In this document: in pieces, positions 1 through 11,135 of the stretch
Layout of the letters: each line of letters opens with the position of its first letter
How positions within the stretch are numbered: position 1 is the stretch's first letter
Assembly (NCBI GenBank): GCA_034401135.1
Contig: JAWZSP010000001.1
Location: 682,001-746,000, forward strand
Direction: 5' to 3'
DNA: 64,000 nt
Origin: Volutella citrinella
Taxonomy: Eukaryota; Ascomycota; Sordariomycetes; Hypocreales; Nectriaceae
Made by a program: the position numbers and the translations under genes
Notes under the pieces: generated by a model
Databases searched by the model: none
Told to the model about the DNA's origin: nothing
The model's input: only the letters and a program-made list of their open reading frames with translations

Positions 1-793
1 AACTCCTTCTCCGGCTACTCCACCTACTTCCTCGAGCAGGCAGGATTGCCCGCCAAGCACGCCTATTCCTTTGCTCTGGGTCAGTACGCCATCAACATGA
101 TCGGTGTGTTTGGTGCCTGGGGCCTCATGAAGTCTGGAATCGGTCGCCGATCCCTCTATCTCTATGGACTCTGCGGCTTGTTCACCCTCCTTCTGGTCCT
201 CGGCTTCCTCGGCCTCGTTCCCGAGTCCAACAGGGAAACGGGTGCGATGGCCACTGGCGCCATCATGATTCTCTGGGCCGTCGTGTATCAGCTTACCGTC
301 GGCTCTGTGTGCTACTCTCTTGTCGGCGAGCTGCCTTCTCGACGACTCCAAGTCAAGACCATTGCTCTTGGACGTATTCTATAGTGAGTTGTTTCGACAC
401 TGGATCATGGGAACTTGGACTAATATCCATACAGCAACATTGTTGGCATCGTCAACTCTGTCCTGTCGCCTTACATGCTGAACCCTACCGCATGGGACTG
501 GAGCAACTACACCGGTTTCTTCTGGGTGAGCCACTGCAATGCGATTGAATCCACAAACAAGCCGCTAACAAGTCTTACAGGCCGGAACCTGCTTCCTCTG
601 CGTTGTGTACACCTACTTCCGCCTTCCTGAGCCGGCTGGCCGCACGTATGCCGAGCTCAGCGTCCTGTTCGAGAAGAAGGTCAGCGCCCGCAAGTTCTCC
701 TCTACCGAGGTTGACGTGTTCCACGAGGTGGTTGATGAGAAGATTCTGGATGATTATGACAAGAGCAAGGAGGTTAGAGTTGAGAAGATTTAG
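1..793 (+). CDS. MFS sugar transporter, alpha-glucoside/maltose permease type (3' part)
   Basis: C-terminal part of a sugar:H+ symporter of the SP family in the plasma membrane. The gene runs off the left edge. Exons <1-383, 435-525, 581-793 give 228 visible residues; base 1 starts a codon. Both introns (51 and 55 nt) have GTGAG donors and ACAG acceptors and keep frame. Visible: transmembrane helices, an ELPSRRLQVKT loop corresponding to the PAEI.P..lR.k motif, a GLVPES segment, and a tail FRLPEPAGRTYAELSVLFE that matches the PETKGRT.xEld.lFe signature. The ELPS.RLR.Kt form and acidic/basic tail are typical of fungal alpha-glucoside permeases rather than hexose facilitators, so maltose-type substrates are inferred, not shown. 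Confidence 0.85.
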
Positions 794-1895
794 ACGAGCC
801 CACACGTTAATGGTTCCTAATGAATTCAACTGACATTACGTCTTGATGAGACTGTATGGCCGTTCAGCTTGACCTTCTACTTTCATGAGCCGAAGTGATA
901 TGATTAATCAAATCAAGAAGAACAGTCAGTACCCGAAGCAGCAGCCTTTAGTCGGCGCCTCTCGCCTGGCACGGTGATGCCTTGGCTTGACCATGGATTG
1001 GATCAGACGGACTACGTGAGGAGAGCCCGGTGGACGGGACTCGCCTACAGCTGTGACCTTTCTCGGAACTGAAGTCCATGTAGAAAACATGATCGACCAT
1101 CGACCCACAATTTAGTACGATGCTTCCTATCAAAGCGAGACGAGGCATAGATTCACTACGTGTCCAGGAACCATCTGAGAACCACCGTGCTCCCTCACTA
1201 TCATCCGCTCAGAGGCCAACCGGGAAAATACTAAACCCTTGAAGAGGTGTCGATACCGCCCTACATGTAGTGAAACATGTTCCGTGTGATTGTCGCGGCG
1301 CAGCACACAACCGCCACCTGGTACCGATCCAAAGCCGGAGTCGGATGGTTTCAAGCAGCCGCAGGAGGAATTAATTGGAATTTGCTGTCCTGCATTACGT
1401 ACAGTATTTGCACACTAGTTCCGCGGTGGGCCAAACCGACGGCAGGGGGTACAGTTGCCCATCATGTCACCTTATCTTATCAATCGCATCAAAGGGCGCC
1501 ACCACAGGTTGTGTCGTATTTCCGAGGCCCAAGCGAGCACGCTTGTCACCGCTCGCGTGACCAGAAACAGGCACTTTTCTTCGGCGGATGGACTGCCATG
1601 TCCCCGTTGGTGCCTCTGTGGATGGGATTGGCCGCCATTTGGTGCATTGGCCGCGTGGCTTGCAAGCCATCGTTTACGACCCGCATCCCGGCTCCGTTCC
1701 GCCCAAGGCACAACAGCACCCGGATGGGGTCTCAGGCTTTCAGCTGAAAAGACGAGATCCACTTGCCAAGATGAACGGAGACAGCCTCGATGCCAACGCC
1801 GTCATGGCAATGCTACTTAACTCCTGCAATGAAGTCTGCTGTGCGCAGTGGGATGAAAGCGGTTGCTTCTGCCGCCTCTGCGAAAGACGAACATC
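794..1895. other. Intergenic, no supported gene
   Basis: About 1.1 kb between the transporter stop and the monooxygenase start. Several overlapping open frames exist on both strands (the longest about 156 codons at 1277-1747), but they lack recognisable domains, compete with each other and have no convincing splice structure. The region presumably holds the 3' UTR of the transporter and the promoter of the monooxygenase. I see no RNA gene in it. Confidence 0.5.
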
Positions 1896-3781
1896 ATGAC
1901 AGACGAACCTCCAACCGTCGCCGTCATCGGCCTAGGTGCGCATGTCCCTGCCAGAACACCCCTCCTCGAGCCCGCATCATACGAGACTTTAAGCTAGACA
2001 CTGACCCTCACCCAGGCGTCCTCGGACTTGTCGCACTCAAGAACCTGTCGGAGGAGGGCTTCAATGTGACGGGCTTCGAGCGCAACAGCTACGTCGGCGG
2101 ACTGTGGCACTACACCGATGAGGACAAGACGTCTGTTTTAAAGAGTATGTCTTAGGAATTGAAGCGAGCCCGCAGCAGGCAAGTAGCTGACGCAGAGGCA
2201 CAGCTACCATCATCAACATTTCCAAGGAGCGCGTACGTCTCAGGCCTATTTAGCACGAGCCCACGCTGTCGCCATACTGACCAGCTCTAGGGCTGCTTCA
2301 CCGATTTTCCCTTCTCCGACGACACGCCCAGCCACTGCACCGCCGAACATGTCCAGCGCTACCTCGAGAGCTACGTCGAGCACTTCAACCTGGCGTCCAA
2401 GCTGCGCCTGAGCACGGCCGTCAAGATTGTGCGGCGCGACGACGCGCAGAAGCGCTGGATCGTTGAGCTTGAGGACGGCGAGTCCCAGTACTTTGACAAG
2501 GTCATCATCGCGACGGGCATCAATTCGCGACCCAACGTCCCGACGCTGCAGGGCCAGGACCAGTTCAAGGGCGAAATCCTGCACTCGCGCGCCTTCAAGC
2601 AGTATGTAGCTACGGGATTGTCCTTGCAATTATTCGCTATGCTGACCTGTGCATCAGACCAGAGCTCTTCAAGGGCAAGAAGGTGGTGGTCGTCGGCCTC
2701 GGCAACACAGGAGCAGACACGGCCGCGGCGCTATGTGGTGAGGCCGACAAGGTCTACCTCTCGCACAACCACGGCGCCATTGTGGTGAGTAAAATTCCCT
2801 AATAAATATTGCGTCCCTCGCTCAATTGGCTGATTCACGGGCCAGCTGCCAAGGTGCGTGCCGTTCGATCACTCCATGACGGCGCGCAAGGCCAGCATCA
2901 TGGGCTTCCTCGAGCTCCATCTGCCATCCATCGCCGATCTGCTCGTCAATCTGGTGGTTGTCAAGATGCAGAACAAGACATTCAACATTCGGCCCGAATG
3001 GGGATTCTCTCCCCCGCCTCCCATCAAGCACAACGTGCCCATCATCTCGGACCGCCTTGTCGACCTGCTCGAATCGGGAGATATCACGTCCGTCGAGGGC
3101 ATCAAGCGCATTGCGGGCCCCAACGAGGTCGAGCTCAATGACGGCACCCGCCTCGAGGCCGACACCATCATCTGGTGCACCGGCTACAAGAACGACTTCG
3201 TGCTGCTCGACCCGGCCGTCGATCCCACCCGAAACACCAGCCCCAGGTGGGCGGCGGCCATTGGCTCGCGCGGGAAGCCGCTCGCGCGCCTCTACCAGAA
3301 CGTCTTCTCCCTCGACCACCCGGACTCGCTCGCCTTCATGGGCTGCGTCGCCTTCGCCACCGGCGCGTTCCCGCTGTACGACCTGTGCACCATGGCCGTC
3401 GCGCAGGTGTGGAAGGGCGCGTCGTCGCTGCCGTCGCTCCGGGACATGAACCGCGCCGTCGACCGGCAGCACGCCTACATCATCAGCATCGCTGAGCAGG
3501 GCAACGCGATGCCCATGTGGGTGCGGCAGGCCGAGTGGGTGAACTGGGCCAACGAGGCGGCCGGCACGGGCGTCAACGAGTACCTCGGCTGGGGGTGGAA
3601 GGGATGGAGCTTCTGGTTCCGCGAGCGCGAGCTGTACAGGATGATGGTGGATGGCATCTTCACGCCCTTTAACTGGCGCGTGTTTGATGGCAAGCGGAAG
3701 AAGTGGCCGGGGGCGCGGGCTGAGATTGAGAAGGTGAATAGGATGGCTGCGGAGAGGCAGCAGAAGAAGAAGATAAATTAG
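1896..3781 (+). CDS. Flavin-containing monooxygenase (FMO-like)
   Basis: FAD- and NADPH-dependent monooxygenase of the FMO/dimethylaniline monooxygenase type, which oxygenates soft nucleophiles (N or S) in small molecules. Exons 1896-1935, 2016-2144, 2204-2232, 2291-2601, 2658-2784, 2846-3781 give 523 aa, a normal FMO length. The first intron splits the FAD motif, which reads VIGLGVLGL (GxGxxG, residues 12-17) only after splicing; this fixes the ATG at 1896. Next come an ISKERGCFTDFPF block, an FMO fingerprint FKGEILHSRAF (around residues 156-167), the NADPH motif VVVVGLGNTGADTA (G183, G185, G188) and IIWCTGYKNDF near the C-terminal domain. The substrate is unknown. No obvious biosynthetic partner genes lie beside it, so I do not assign a pathway. 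Confidence 0.88.
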
Positions 3782-4273
3782 ATATCCAGCTAGGGTGTTT
3801 CTCGTACAACTTGTATAATTACCCCCGTCTTGATGAACCTGCTAAATTTTTGGTGTTTTGCTTCAGTTAGATTTGAGCAGGTACCATTGTAACTTAGTAC
3901 TTTGATGGCTTGATGTGTGCCACGACGCTTAGCCAGCACCACACTCGGAAGAGTGCAACGCAACGCAACGCAACAGAACACCAAGCAGTAAATTTATATC
4001 GACAATGAAGCCACTGAAGCGACTTCTCGGCCTGTTTCCCACCTCAAACCCGTTCAAACCCGCCCCTTCTTTGTCCTCCGGACTTAGGGTAGACTTGGAG
4101 ACTGCTGAGTCAGCAACCGCGTAAATGGGCCCCACCTGCCTCGCCAAGCGCGATTTCGCAAGCGCGAATGCAGCCGCCACCATTTTCAATTTTTTTGCGG
4201 CCCGCCTCAGCCCAACTCTCTACACCAACGTCATCACCCACCGAGCAGACGAGACGCGTTGACCAGAATCAAT
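3782..4273. promoter_or_regulatory. Intergenic/promoter region of the nucleotidyltransferase gene, with short CAACG tandem
   Basis: About 490 bp between the FMO stop and the ATG of the TRF4-like gene. It contains a 5-bp tandem of CAACG (about four copies, 3956-3974) and a pyrimidine-rich stretch just upstream of the ATG at 4274. No gene is supported here. Confidence 0.4.
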
Positions 4274-6473
4274 ATGGTGCGCAACAAACCGCGACCGCGG
4301 CAAGATGGACGTCGCCGTGGCGGCGGCCCTCCCGCCAACAGAGACCGCCCCTACCGCCCCCAAAGCCCTCCTCGCTACAACGACCGCGCGTCCGATAACT
4401 GGCGACCAGGCGACAGAACACCAGCCTATGACGATTACCGCCCACGAGATTCATATCGGCCGCAGGTGCCTCAGGGAGACTTCAACTTCCGGTTCGATAA
4501 GCCCGCTGGCATTTCCGAATACCCGCCTCCCAACAATTACCGTGGTCCAGATCGGAGAGGAGGGCGCCGCGAGGGACGTGGCCAGGGACGACGCCCTCCC
4601 GGAAGTCGACCATGGCGGCCTCCGCAGCCCTCTGAGCGTGCTATCATCTCTGGCGCAACGGCTAATCTGCCCGAGGAACGCCTCGGAATAGACGGCGCGG
4701 ACAAGTACCGCAATCTTAGCGACCTCTCGGATGACGATGAGCTTGACATGGACATCTCCTCATCCTCAGAAACCGAAAGACCCTCCAAGAAACGAGCGCG
4801 TACCACCACCGAGCAAAACTCGGCAGAGGACGTACCGAAGTGGTCGAACCCCGATCCGTACACAGCATTGCCATGCCCCGACGAGTCACAGCGGAAGAAG
4901 CGTGACATGGTCAAGCTGATCCGCAAGGCGCGTGTGGAAGAGGCCGAGGCAAAAGAAGCATCCACATCAAAAGCTGAGGACTTCCTGTCCTTTGATCTGT
5001 CTGATGAGGACGACGGGCCGACCCGCCCAACAACTCGTGAGGCCACTCCGCCACCACCTCCTCCGCCCCCGCCCCCTTCGCTGCCGCCTCCGCCTCCGCC
5101 TCCAGTGGGCGCCCCGACTGGACCGCGCGGGGCGAGAGACGCGCCCAAGGACGAAGGAACGGCAAGGCGCGACCGAAACGGGCCTCTGGGTTCGCGCAAG
5201 CGCACTGCGGATGACGAGATCAAACCTCCAGATTATGGACAGCTGAAGAGGGCCACAACGAAGCCCGCAAAGGGTTCCATGGTCGCGAGCTGGCTGCCCA
5301 AGGCCAACGAGGAGCCGTGCCCATGGGCTGTCGACCATTCTACGACGAAAGATATGGCATTCCGGTAATGTTCTTCTAGATTTTTTGCGGTCGCACCCAC
5401 TAATAGGTCGCAGATTACACAAAGAAGTTATGGATTTCTACGAGTATGTGCGACCGAGGGACTTTGAGCAACGGATTCGGGATAACCTCGTCACGAATCT
5501 CGAGAAAGCAATGCGTCGCGACGGCCGAAACTTTGCCAGTGCCGTCGTAAAGCCGTTTGGCTCCTTCATGTCTGGCCTGTACCTGCCGACCGCTGACATG
5601 GATCTTGTCGTCTGCTCGGCGAGCTACATGCGAGGCGGACCGCCCACGTATCTCAGCGCCAAGAGCTGGCTGTACAAGTTCCAAAAGTTCCTCACATCCC
5701 AGCGAGTGGCCGACGTGGATTCGATCGAGGTTATTGCCCACGCTCGCATTCCGCTCGTCAAATTCGTCGACAAGCTCACCGGCCTAAAGGTCGACGTGTC
5801 GTTTGAGAACCTGGGTGGTGTCTCCGCCATTGACACGTTCCTGGACTGGAAGAAGCAGTACCCGGCCATGCCCATCCTCGTCACCGTCATCAAGCATTTC
5901 CTCCTCATGCGCGGCCTCAACGAGCCTGTCAATGGTGGGATTGGTGGCTTTTCGGTTATTTGCCTGGTGGTGAGTATGCTCCAGCTCATGCCTCAGGTCC
6001 AGAGCCGGAGTCTCATCCCCGAGCACAACCTGGGCGAGATGCTCCTCGAGTTCTTCAGCTTGTATGGACGGAGGTTCCGATATGAATCCAACGCTATCTC
6101 GCTCACCCGACCCGCGGGATACGTTCCAAAGGTAGGCATTCCTGCAATGTGATGTGTCTAGTCGCTCGATGCTGACATGTAACAGTTCAATGTCAGAAGC
6201 TTCACCTACAAGAACATGGATCGCTTGTCAATCATCGACCCCAACAATCCCGCAAACGACATTTCGGGCGGGTCGTCCAACACGGGCGCAATCGTGGACC
6301 GTTTCGACGAGGCGTACAACAAGTTGAGCAATCGAATGCTCCTGATTGCGAAAGATCCCTCGCAAGGCGGAATTCTCGATGTCATCCTCAACGGTGACTA
6401 CTCCTCGTTCCGCATGCAGCGGGACTATCTTCAACATGTCCATGAGAAGTTTATCGGTCCTTGTTCATCTTGA
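4274..6473 (+). CDS. Non-canonical poly(A) polymerase, TRF4/Cid14-type nucleotidyltransferase
   Basis: Probable catalytic subunit of a TRAMP-like nuclear surveillance complex that oligoadenylates aberrant RNAs for exosome decay. Exons 4274-5364, 5414-6131, 6186-6473 give 698 aa. The first 360 residues are low complexity: RG-rich and acidic/serine-rich, then proline runs (PPPPPPPPPPSLPPPPPPP). The catalytic domain starts at LHKEVMDFYEYVRP. It has the GS motif (G413-S414 in FGSFMSGLYLPTADMDLVV), the DxD pair D425/D427 and a third Asp near residue 491 (LKVDVSFEN). The PAP-associated domain follows, with GGIGGFSVICLVVSMLQL and NLGEMLLEFFSLYGRRF. All three catalytic acids are present. ATG 4274 is chosen because the frame upstream has no earlier ATG. 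Confidence 0.9.
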
Positions 6474-7203
6474 GTCGCTTGATGCTGACTACGACCGCCA
6501 ACGATTGGCTGTTTGCTTCAATTGCTTTGATATCCTGGGACTGTGTCCTATCTATTTTGGTTGATATCCTTTTATTATGTATTTTGCAAACGGCCGAGTA
6601 ACGAGCTTCCACCTGGCGGCCTGGGCATACCTACATGGAGACGTGCTTTACGATGGTGATATGATAGATGCAACGGGGGTTTCGGATTTAAGGAGCTACT
6701 GTATCCTATAGAGGTGGCGGCATGAGTCATTATCCCGCTCTGGCTTGGCGTTGTGTCGAATCAGTCGCCGGGTTTCTTGTTTTGTGCGGACTGAGACATT
6801 CATATACTCGGTCCAAGGCCCAGTGGCCTCAATTTGACGACATTTTCAACCTGCAATACGCAGCCGCTAACACTCGAGTGCAGTGACGATGGCCGTTTAT
6901 CGGGCGCCCAACGTGAGACGACGAACAGCGCGTGCGTCCGAGCTGACAGAAGACACAGGAGAGAACCGACTTGCACTGTTCACACGGCGGTGGCTGGTTG
7001 AAGACCAGGGATTTTCGCTCTTCAGCATGGGCTTTCCGGCCCAATGGAAGTCTCGGTGGCTTTGTGCCGCACCTTTTCCTCACTGCGCGCTCTGCTTCAT
7101 GTAGGGACGTGGAGAGGGATGTCGACCTGGTGATGTACTTGCTGTTATCGGGTTGTCACAGAGTGACGATGTTCTTTTTTTCAACTTGAGCATGCCTGCA
7201 ATG
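6474..7203. other. Intergenic, no supported gene
   Basis: About 730 bp after the TRF4-like gene. Small open frames at 6829-7189 overlap each other on both strands without domain signal or consistent coding bias. I see no RNA gene. It probably contains the 3' UTRs of the flanking units. Confidence 0.4.
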
Positions 7204-7512
7204 CTAAATGGCTTCTTCCACATTCTTGTGACAATCCGCAGGATGCGGAAGAACTCCTTTCTTGATCAACCTCTGCAACTGGGCTTTGTTGCTCGACTTC
7301 TCGTAGCATTCCAAGTACTCGACAGCTAGAAACTTGGCTATTGCCGCAGCTGTATCTTCCGCACCTTCAAAGGGAAGCCGCGAGGTTATCTTGAAAGTTG
7401 TGGCCGTGAATTCGTATACTAGGTCATTTGTTTCAATGATTTCGGTAGTCGTATCAGGGTCAGTGGCAGCGTCAGCTTTGTGGAGTACCTCATGGGCAGT
7501 GGGTGGCTCCAT
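7204..7512 (-). CDS. Small hypothetical protein (uncertain model)
   Basis: Minus-strand open frame of 102 aa from the first ATG at 7512 (MEPPTAHEVLHK) to the stop at 7204. Composition is protein-like: an acidic Thr-rich N-terminal third, then AEDTAAAIAKFLAVEYLECYEK and a basic helix ending in HPADCHKNVEEAI. The frame stays open for another 27 codons upstream with a hydrophobic stretch (FILTLGFYVQTSLLL) that would resemble a signal peptide, but no ATG precedes it in frame. A longer secreted product would therefore need an upstream exon that I could not place with confidence. I recognise no family. It could be a degraded gene. Confidence 0.3.
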   Translation of the reverse strand: MEPPTAHEVLHKADAATDPDTTTEIIETNDLVYEFTATTFKITSRLPFEGAEDTAAAIAKFLAVEYLECYEKSSNKAQLQRLIKKGVLPHPADCHKNVEEAI

Positions 7513-7593
7513 ATTATAGGCTCGCACTAGGAGCAAGCTTGTTTGCACATAGAACCCAAGTGTAAGGATGAAGACATCCGACAACCTATGCAA

Positions 7594-8000
7594 TTGTGAT
7601 ACTGCTTGTGCAAGTCACATAGCACTGCTTATGAACTTGCCGAATTCGATTGGGCGTCTGCCCTTGATGATACTGGAGCAGTGTGGCTCGGCACCCAAGG
7701 CAGCACCAACGTGTCATGCAATTCGGCCCGCTGCTGCGACGCCTGGGTATTTGGGTTTCGTCCCTCCTCAAAAGATCGCCACGCTGTAGGTCGTGTGCTG
7801 GATGCGCGTGTAGACTGGGTTTGGGAGTCTATGCGAGGCAGAGGTGTAAAGAAGCAGCTACCACCCCTCCGCAGCCATATGAGAAGGGGACTCGACCCTT
7901 GCGCGTCATGGCCATTCCGTCCTCGAAACGGGCGCTGAATCATCTCTCTTGAAATTTTCTTCCAGAAACCACAGAGCACTGCTAGCCTCGACCGGACACT
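7594..8000. promoter_or_regulatory. Promoter region of the hexose transporter
   Basis: About 400 bp upstream of the ATG at 8001. Small open frames on both strands (about 90-116 codons, 7606-7979) overlap one another and show no domain. No distinct regulatory motif stands out. Confidence 0.3.
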
Positions 8001-10102
8001 ATGTATCAGGCGTCAAGTGTCTACCTCATCTGCGGCTTTGCAGCCATCGGTATGTTGACTCCATTCCTTTTCTACGCCCCTGGCGAGGCATTTGCGTCAA
8101 TGGAAGTGCCTTCCTTGTGAGCTGACTGACACTCCGCAGGCGGCGGCCTGTTTGGCTTCGACATCTCGTCCATGGCCGGTGTGCTCGGCACCGAAGCCTA
8201 CCTGCGACACTTTGGCCGACCCAAGTCGTACATACAGGGCGGCATCACGGCCTCCATGCCCGCCGGCTCGCTCTTCGGATCCCTGACGTCGTCGTTCCTC
8301 GCCGATAGATACTCGAGAAAGGTGGCGATGCAGATCAGCTGCGTGCTCTGGATCATCGGGAGCATCATTCAGTGCTCTGCCCAGAATATTACCATGCTGT
8401 GCGTTGGTCGGACTGTTTCTGGCTGCTGTATCGGCATAGCAAGCGCCGTGGTGCCCATCTACCAGGTAGGTCGTCTGCGCAGCTGGAATTCTTAGATGGT
8501 TGTATGCTAAAGCATTTGATAGTCGGAGATTGCGCCAAAAGAGATTCGTGGCCGGGTGGTGAGGTAAGACTGCACCCATCGATCTATACTCAGATGCTAA
8601 TCTACTCAGCCTCCAGCAGTGGGCCCTCACTTGGGGAATCTTAATCCAATACTTTGTCCGTCAGTGCCCCTTCACTGCATCTACTGAAAAACTACTGACA
8701 AGAAGGCAGAGTACGGAGCTGCTGAGGGCATCGGCGGCGGACCCAAAGACCCCAACCAGCCTGCAGCCGCATTCCGCATCCCGTGGGGTATCCAAATGAT
8801 CCCAGCAATACTCCTGCTGATCGGACTCTTCTTCTTCCCCTACAGCCCGCGGTGGTTGGCGTCCAAGGACCGCTGGGAAGAGGCCCTCCACGTTCTCGCC
8901 AAGCTCCACGGGAATGGCAACATCAACCACCCCAAGGTGCTCGCCGAGTACCGCGAGATTGAAGACTCGCTGCGATTTGACCGAGAAGAGGCCATCAGCA
9001 GCTTCAGGGCCCTCACCCAGAGAAGCATGCTGAAACGCGTCTTCCTTGGCATGAGCATCCAGGCGTGGAGCCAGCTGTCTGGCATGAACATCATGATGTG
9101 TAAGGACTAAACGCTGGTGGTAGTGACAGTGATAAGACTGATGGTTCTACAGACTATGTTATGTACATCATGGAGGGTGCCCAGATTGCCTCGCCGTTGC
9201 TCACAGCGTCCATCCAGTACGTCATCAACGTATTGTTGACTCTTCCCGCCATTTTATTCCTCGATACGTGGGGAAGGCGGCCTTCTCTCGTAATCGGAGC
9301 CTTCTTCATGATGACCTGGCTCTTCATTTCTGGTTCGTGTTCCACCCCCTACCTGCCTGGTTCTGTACTAACACATCCCAGGTGCGGTGCAACAGTACTA
9401 CGGACAGCTAAACACAGAAGAGACGAGGACAGAGAGCAACGAGGCCATCACTTGGCTAATTGTGGACAACCGTCGCGCATCATCTGCCGTTGTGGCGTGC
9501 TCGTATCTGTTCGTGGCCACATTTGCCACAACCTGGGGTCCAACCTCGTGGACCTACCCAGCCGAGATCTACCCTAGCAAGATCCGCGCCAAGGCCGTGT
9601 CGCTGAGCACATCCATGAACTGGTTTTGGAATATGGTGCTGGCTTTTGCTGTGCCGCCGCTGTGTAAGTACTCCAGTCCTCGATGTGGAGGTGCTGGAGG
9701 GATGTAGTCCTCGATGTGGAGGCATTGCTGACTTGACTCTAGTATGGAACATCAAGTAGGAGACGACCATTGATCTGATTTCACTGCCAAATCACCGCTG
9801 ACTGCTCTTAGCTACAGAATGTACTACATTTTTGCTGCTTGTAAGTTGTCAATGTCTCGGTCTGTTCTCTAATCTAACACCGCGCAGTCAATGGCGCTGC
9901 CTTCATCCACATGTTCTTGATGGCACACGAGACCAAGGGCTTCACGCTCGAAGAAATGGACGACGTGTTCGACTCTGGACTCCCGGCCTGGAAGAATCAT
10001 GGCAAGACAAGCCGGCTGGACAAGCTCGCCGAGGATATTGAGGCGGGCAAGGTCAAGGTTGTCGCGCCGGGAACAAAGGGCGGAGCTGGAGAGACTGCGT
10101 AA
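8001..10102 (+). CDS. MFS hexose transporter (SP family), ten exons
   Basis: Plasma-membrane monosaccharide transporter, 524 aa. Exons: 8001-8049, 8140-8465, 8523-8563, 8610-8659, 8710-9099, 9153-9332, 9382-9663, 9743-9755, 9812-9840, 9888-10102; every junction is GT-AG and preserves frame. Exon 8 is only 13 nt. SP-family signatures appear in order: GGGLFGFDISSMAG in TM1, ADRYSRK in the loop 2-3, SEIAPKEIRGRVVS in loop 4-5, YSPRWLASK mid-loop, QLSGMNIMMYYV in TM7, PAEIYPSKIRAKA in loop 10-11 and AHETKGFTLEEMDDVF at the tail. These match fungal high-affinity glucose/hexose transporters; the exact sugar is inferred. The gene is convergent with the kinase-like gene at 10314. Confidence 0.9.
9675..9722 (+). 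repeat. 17-bp direct repeat inside an intron
   Basis: The 17-mer AGTCCTCGATGTGGAGG occurs at 9675-9691 and again at 9706-9722. Both copies lie within intron 7 (9664-9742) of the hexose transporter, with start points 31 bp apart. This looks like a recent local duplication. Confidence 0.8.
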
Positions 10103-10313
10103 GGGGCTTGATGTCATTGTTAGCAACAGTGGGCGCTCTGAGGACTGAGAGTGACGAGTTACGAAGGGTATTAGCATTTATTCATCAGGGAAATTTGGGA
10201 CTATTGACTGGCACGAGTGTATTGAGTGTTATCAAGTATCGACTTGGGCGTTCGGTGATAAGGCCTTGCAACATCAGCCCGTAATCGATCATGATGAGAT
10301 GCTGTGGTTGGGA

Positions 10314-11135
10314 TCAAATGCCGGCTGCCTCCGGTGTGTCGACCCATCCGCGGGCCCTAATGCTGTAGAACTGTGCCTGCTCAAAACCAACGACCATCAT
10401 CTCTTGCGTCCGCGGATTGTACGCGAAGTTCCCACTCTGCACTTCCCCTTTGACCCCCAGCTGCCAGACCTTCCACATGGCGTCCTTGATCAGTTCGCTG
10501 GGACGGGGCGCCAGATACCCCTTGGAGACCGCTTCCGGGAAGCAGAGCCCGGCCCACGTGAAGAGCGAGAGATAGACAGAGTCGACCTCGACGACGCCCT
10601 TGCAGTTGGCCCATTTAATGAGTCCGTCCGACTTCTGCGGTAGCATGGAAAGGCAGCCGAGGAAGACGGGCACCCCCGTGCCTTGGATAGCCTCGAGACG
10701 TAGATATGCCTTCACTTCGTGATGGAGCTTGGGGATGCGCTCGTTTATCCCGGCCTTGCCGATGATGGTGTAGCCGTACTGGAGCTCGGTGATCTCGTAC
10801 AAGAGTCCGACTTCGCTGGTCTCTTCCAGAATCGTCATGCCGTTCTCCTTGGAGTTTTTGAACTGGGTGTCGAGCAGGGCGACAAATCGTCGGTAGCTGA
10901 TGGGACGACGCTCGTCCGGTTCGTCCCCATCGTTGCCGGCTGCCTCTCCGTTGGCCTTGCTGGAGCGACGTTTGTGAAGCTCCAAGTTTGGGCAGTCGGC
11001 ATCATAGAATCGTTCGACGGCCTTGATTCCGAGAAGGCATTTGTGGGTGCAGTATTTAGCCTTCTCAAGCGTGCTATTGGCGTCTGTCCCCCCTACGGGA
11101 ACTTGGTTGCGTGTTTGGTCAGCTGGGCTAGACAT
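10314..11135 (-). CDS. Protein-kinase-like protein with altered catalytic motifs (possible pseudokinase)
   Basis: Single exon, 273 aa from the first in-frame ATG at 11135 (MSSPADQTRNQVP) to the stop at 10314. The frame is open well upstream but without an ATG. The protein has a Lys/Arg-rich linker and then a small kinase-like fold: YTIIGKAGINERIPKLHHEVKAYLRLEAIQ resembles the N-lobe through the alphaC region (shown here as two parts, YTIIGKAG and HHEVKAYLRLEAIQG), and VPVFLGCLSML resembles the hinge side. In the C-lobe the usual HxDxxxxN...DFE pattern of small fungal kinases is replaced by KGEVQSGNFAYNP and VVGFEQAQF. The catalytic Asp has become Glu and the metal-binding Asp has become Gly. 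Family membership is inferred from spacing. Loss of activity is a prediction. Confidence 0.6.
   Translation of the reverse strand: MSSPADQTRNQVPVGGTDANSTLEKAKYCTHKCLLGIKAVERFYDADCPNLELHKRRSSKANGEAAGNDGDEPDERRPISYRRFVALLDTQFKNSKENGMTILEETSEVGLLYEITELQYGYTIIGKAGINERIPKLHHEVKAYLRLEAIQGTGVPVFLGCLSMLPQKSDGLIKWANCKGVVEVDSVYLSLFTWAGLCFPEAVSKGYLAPRPSELIKDAMWKVWQLGVKGEVQSGNFAYNPRTQEMMVVGFEQAQFYSIRARGWVDTPEAAGI

Noticed and set aside
1277..1747. 156-codon frame upstream of the FMO
   Set aside because: Competing frames of similar length on both strands, no domain signal.
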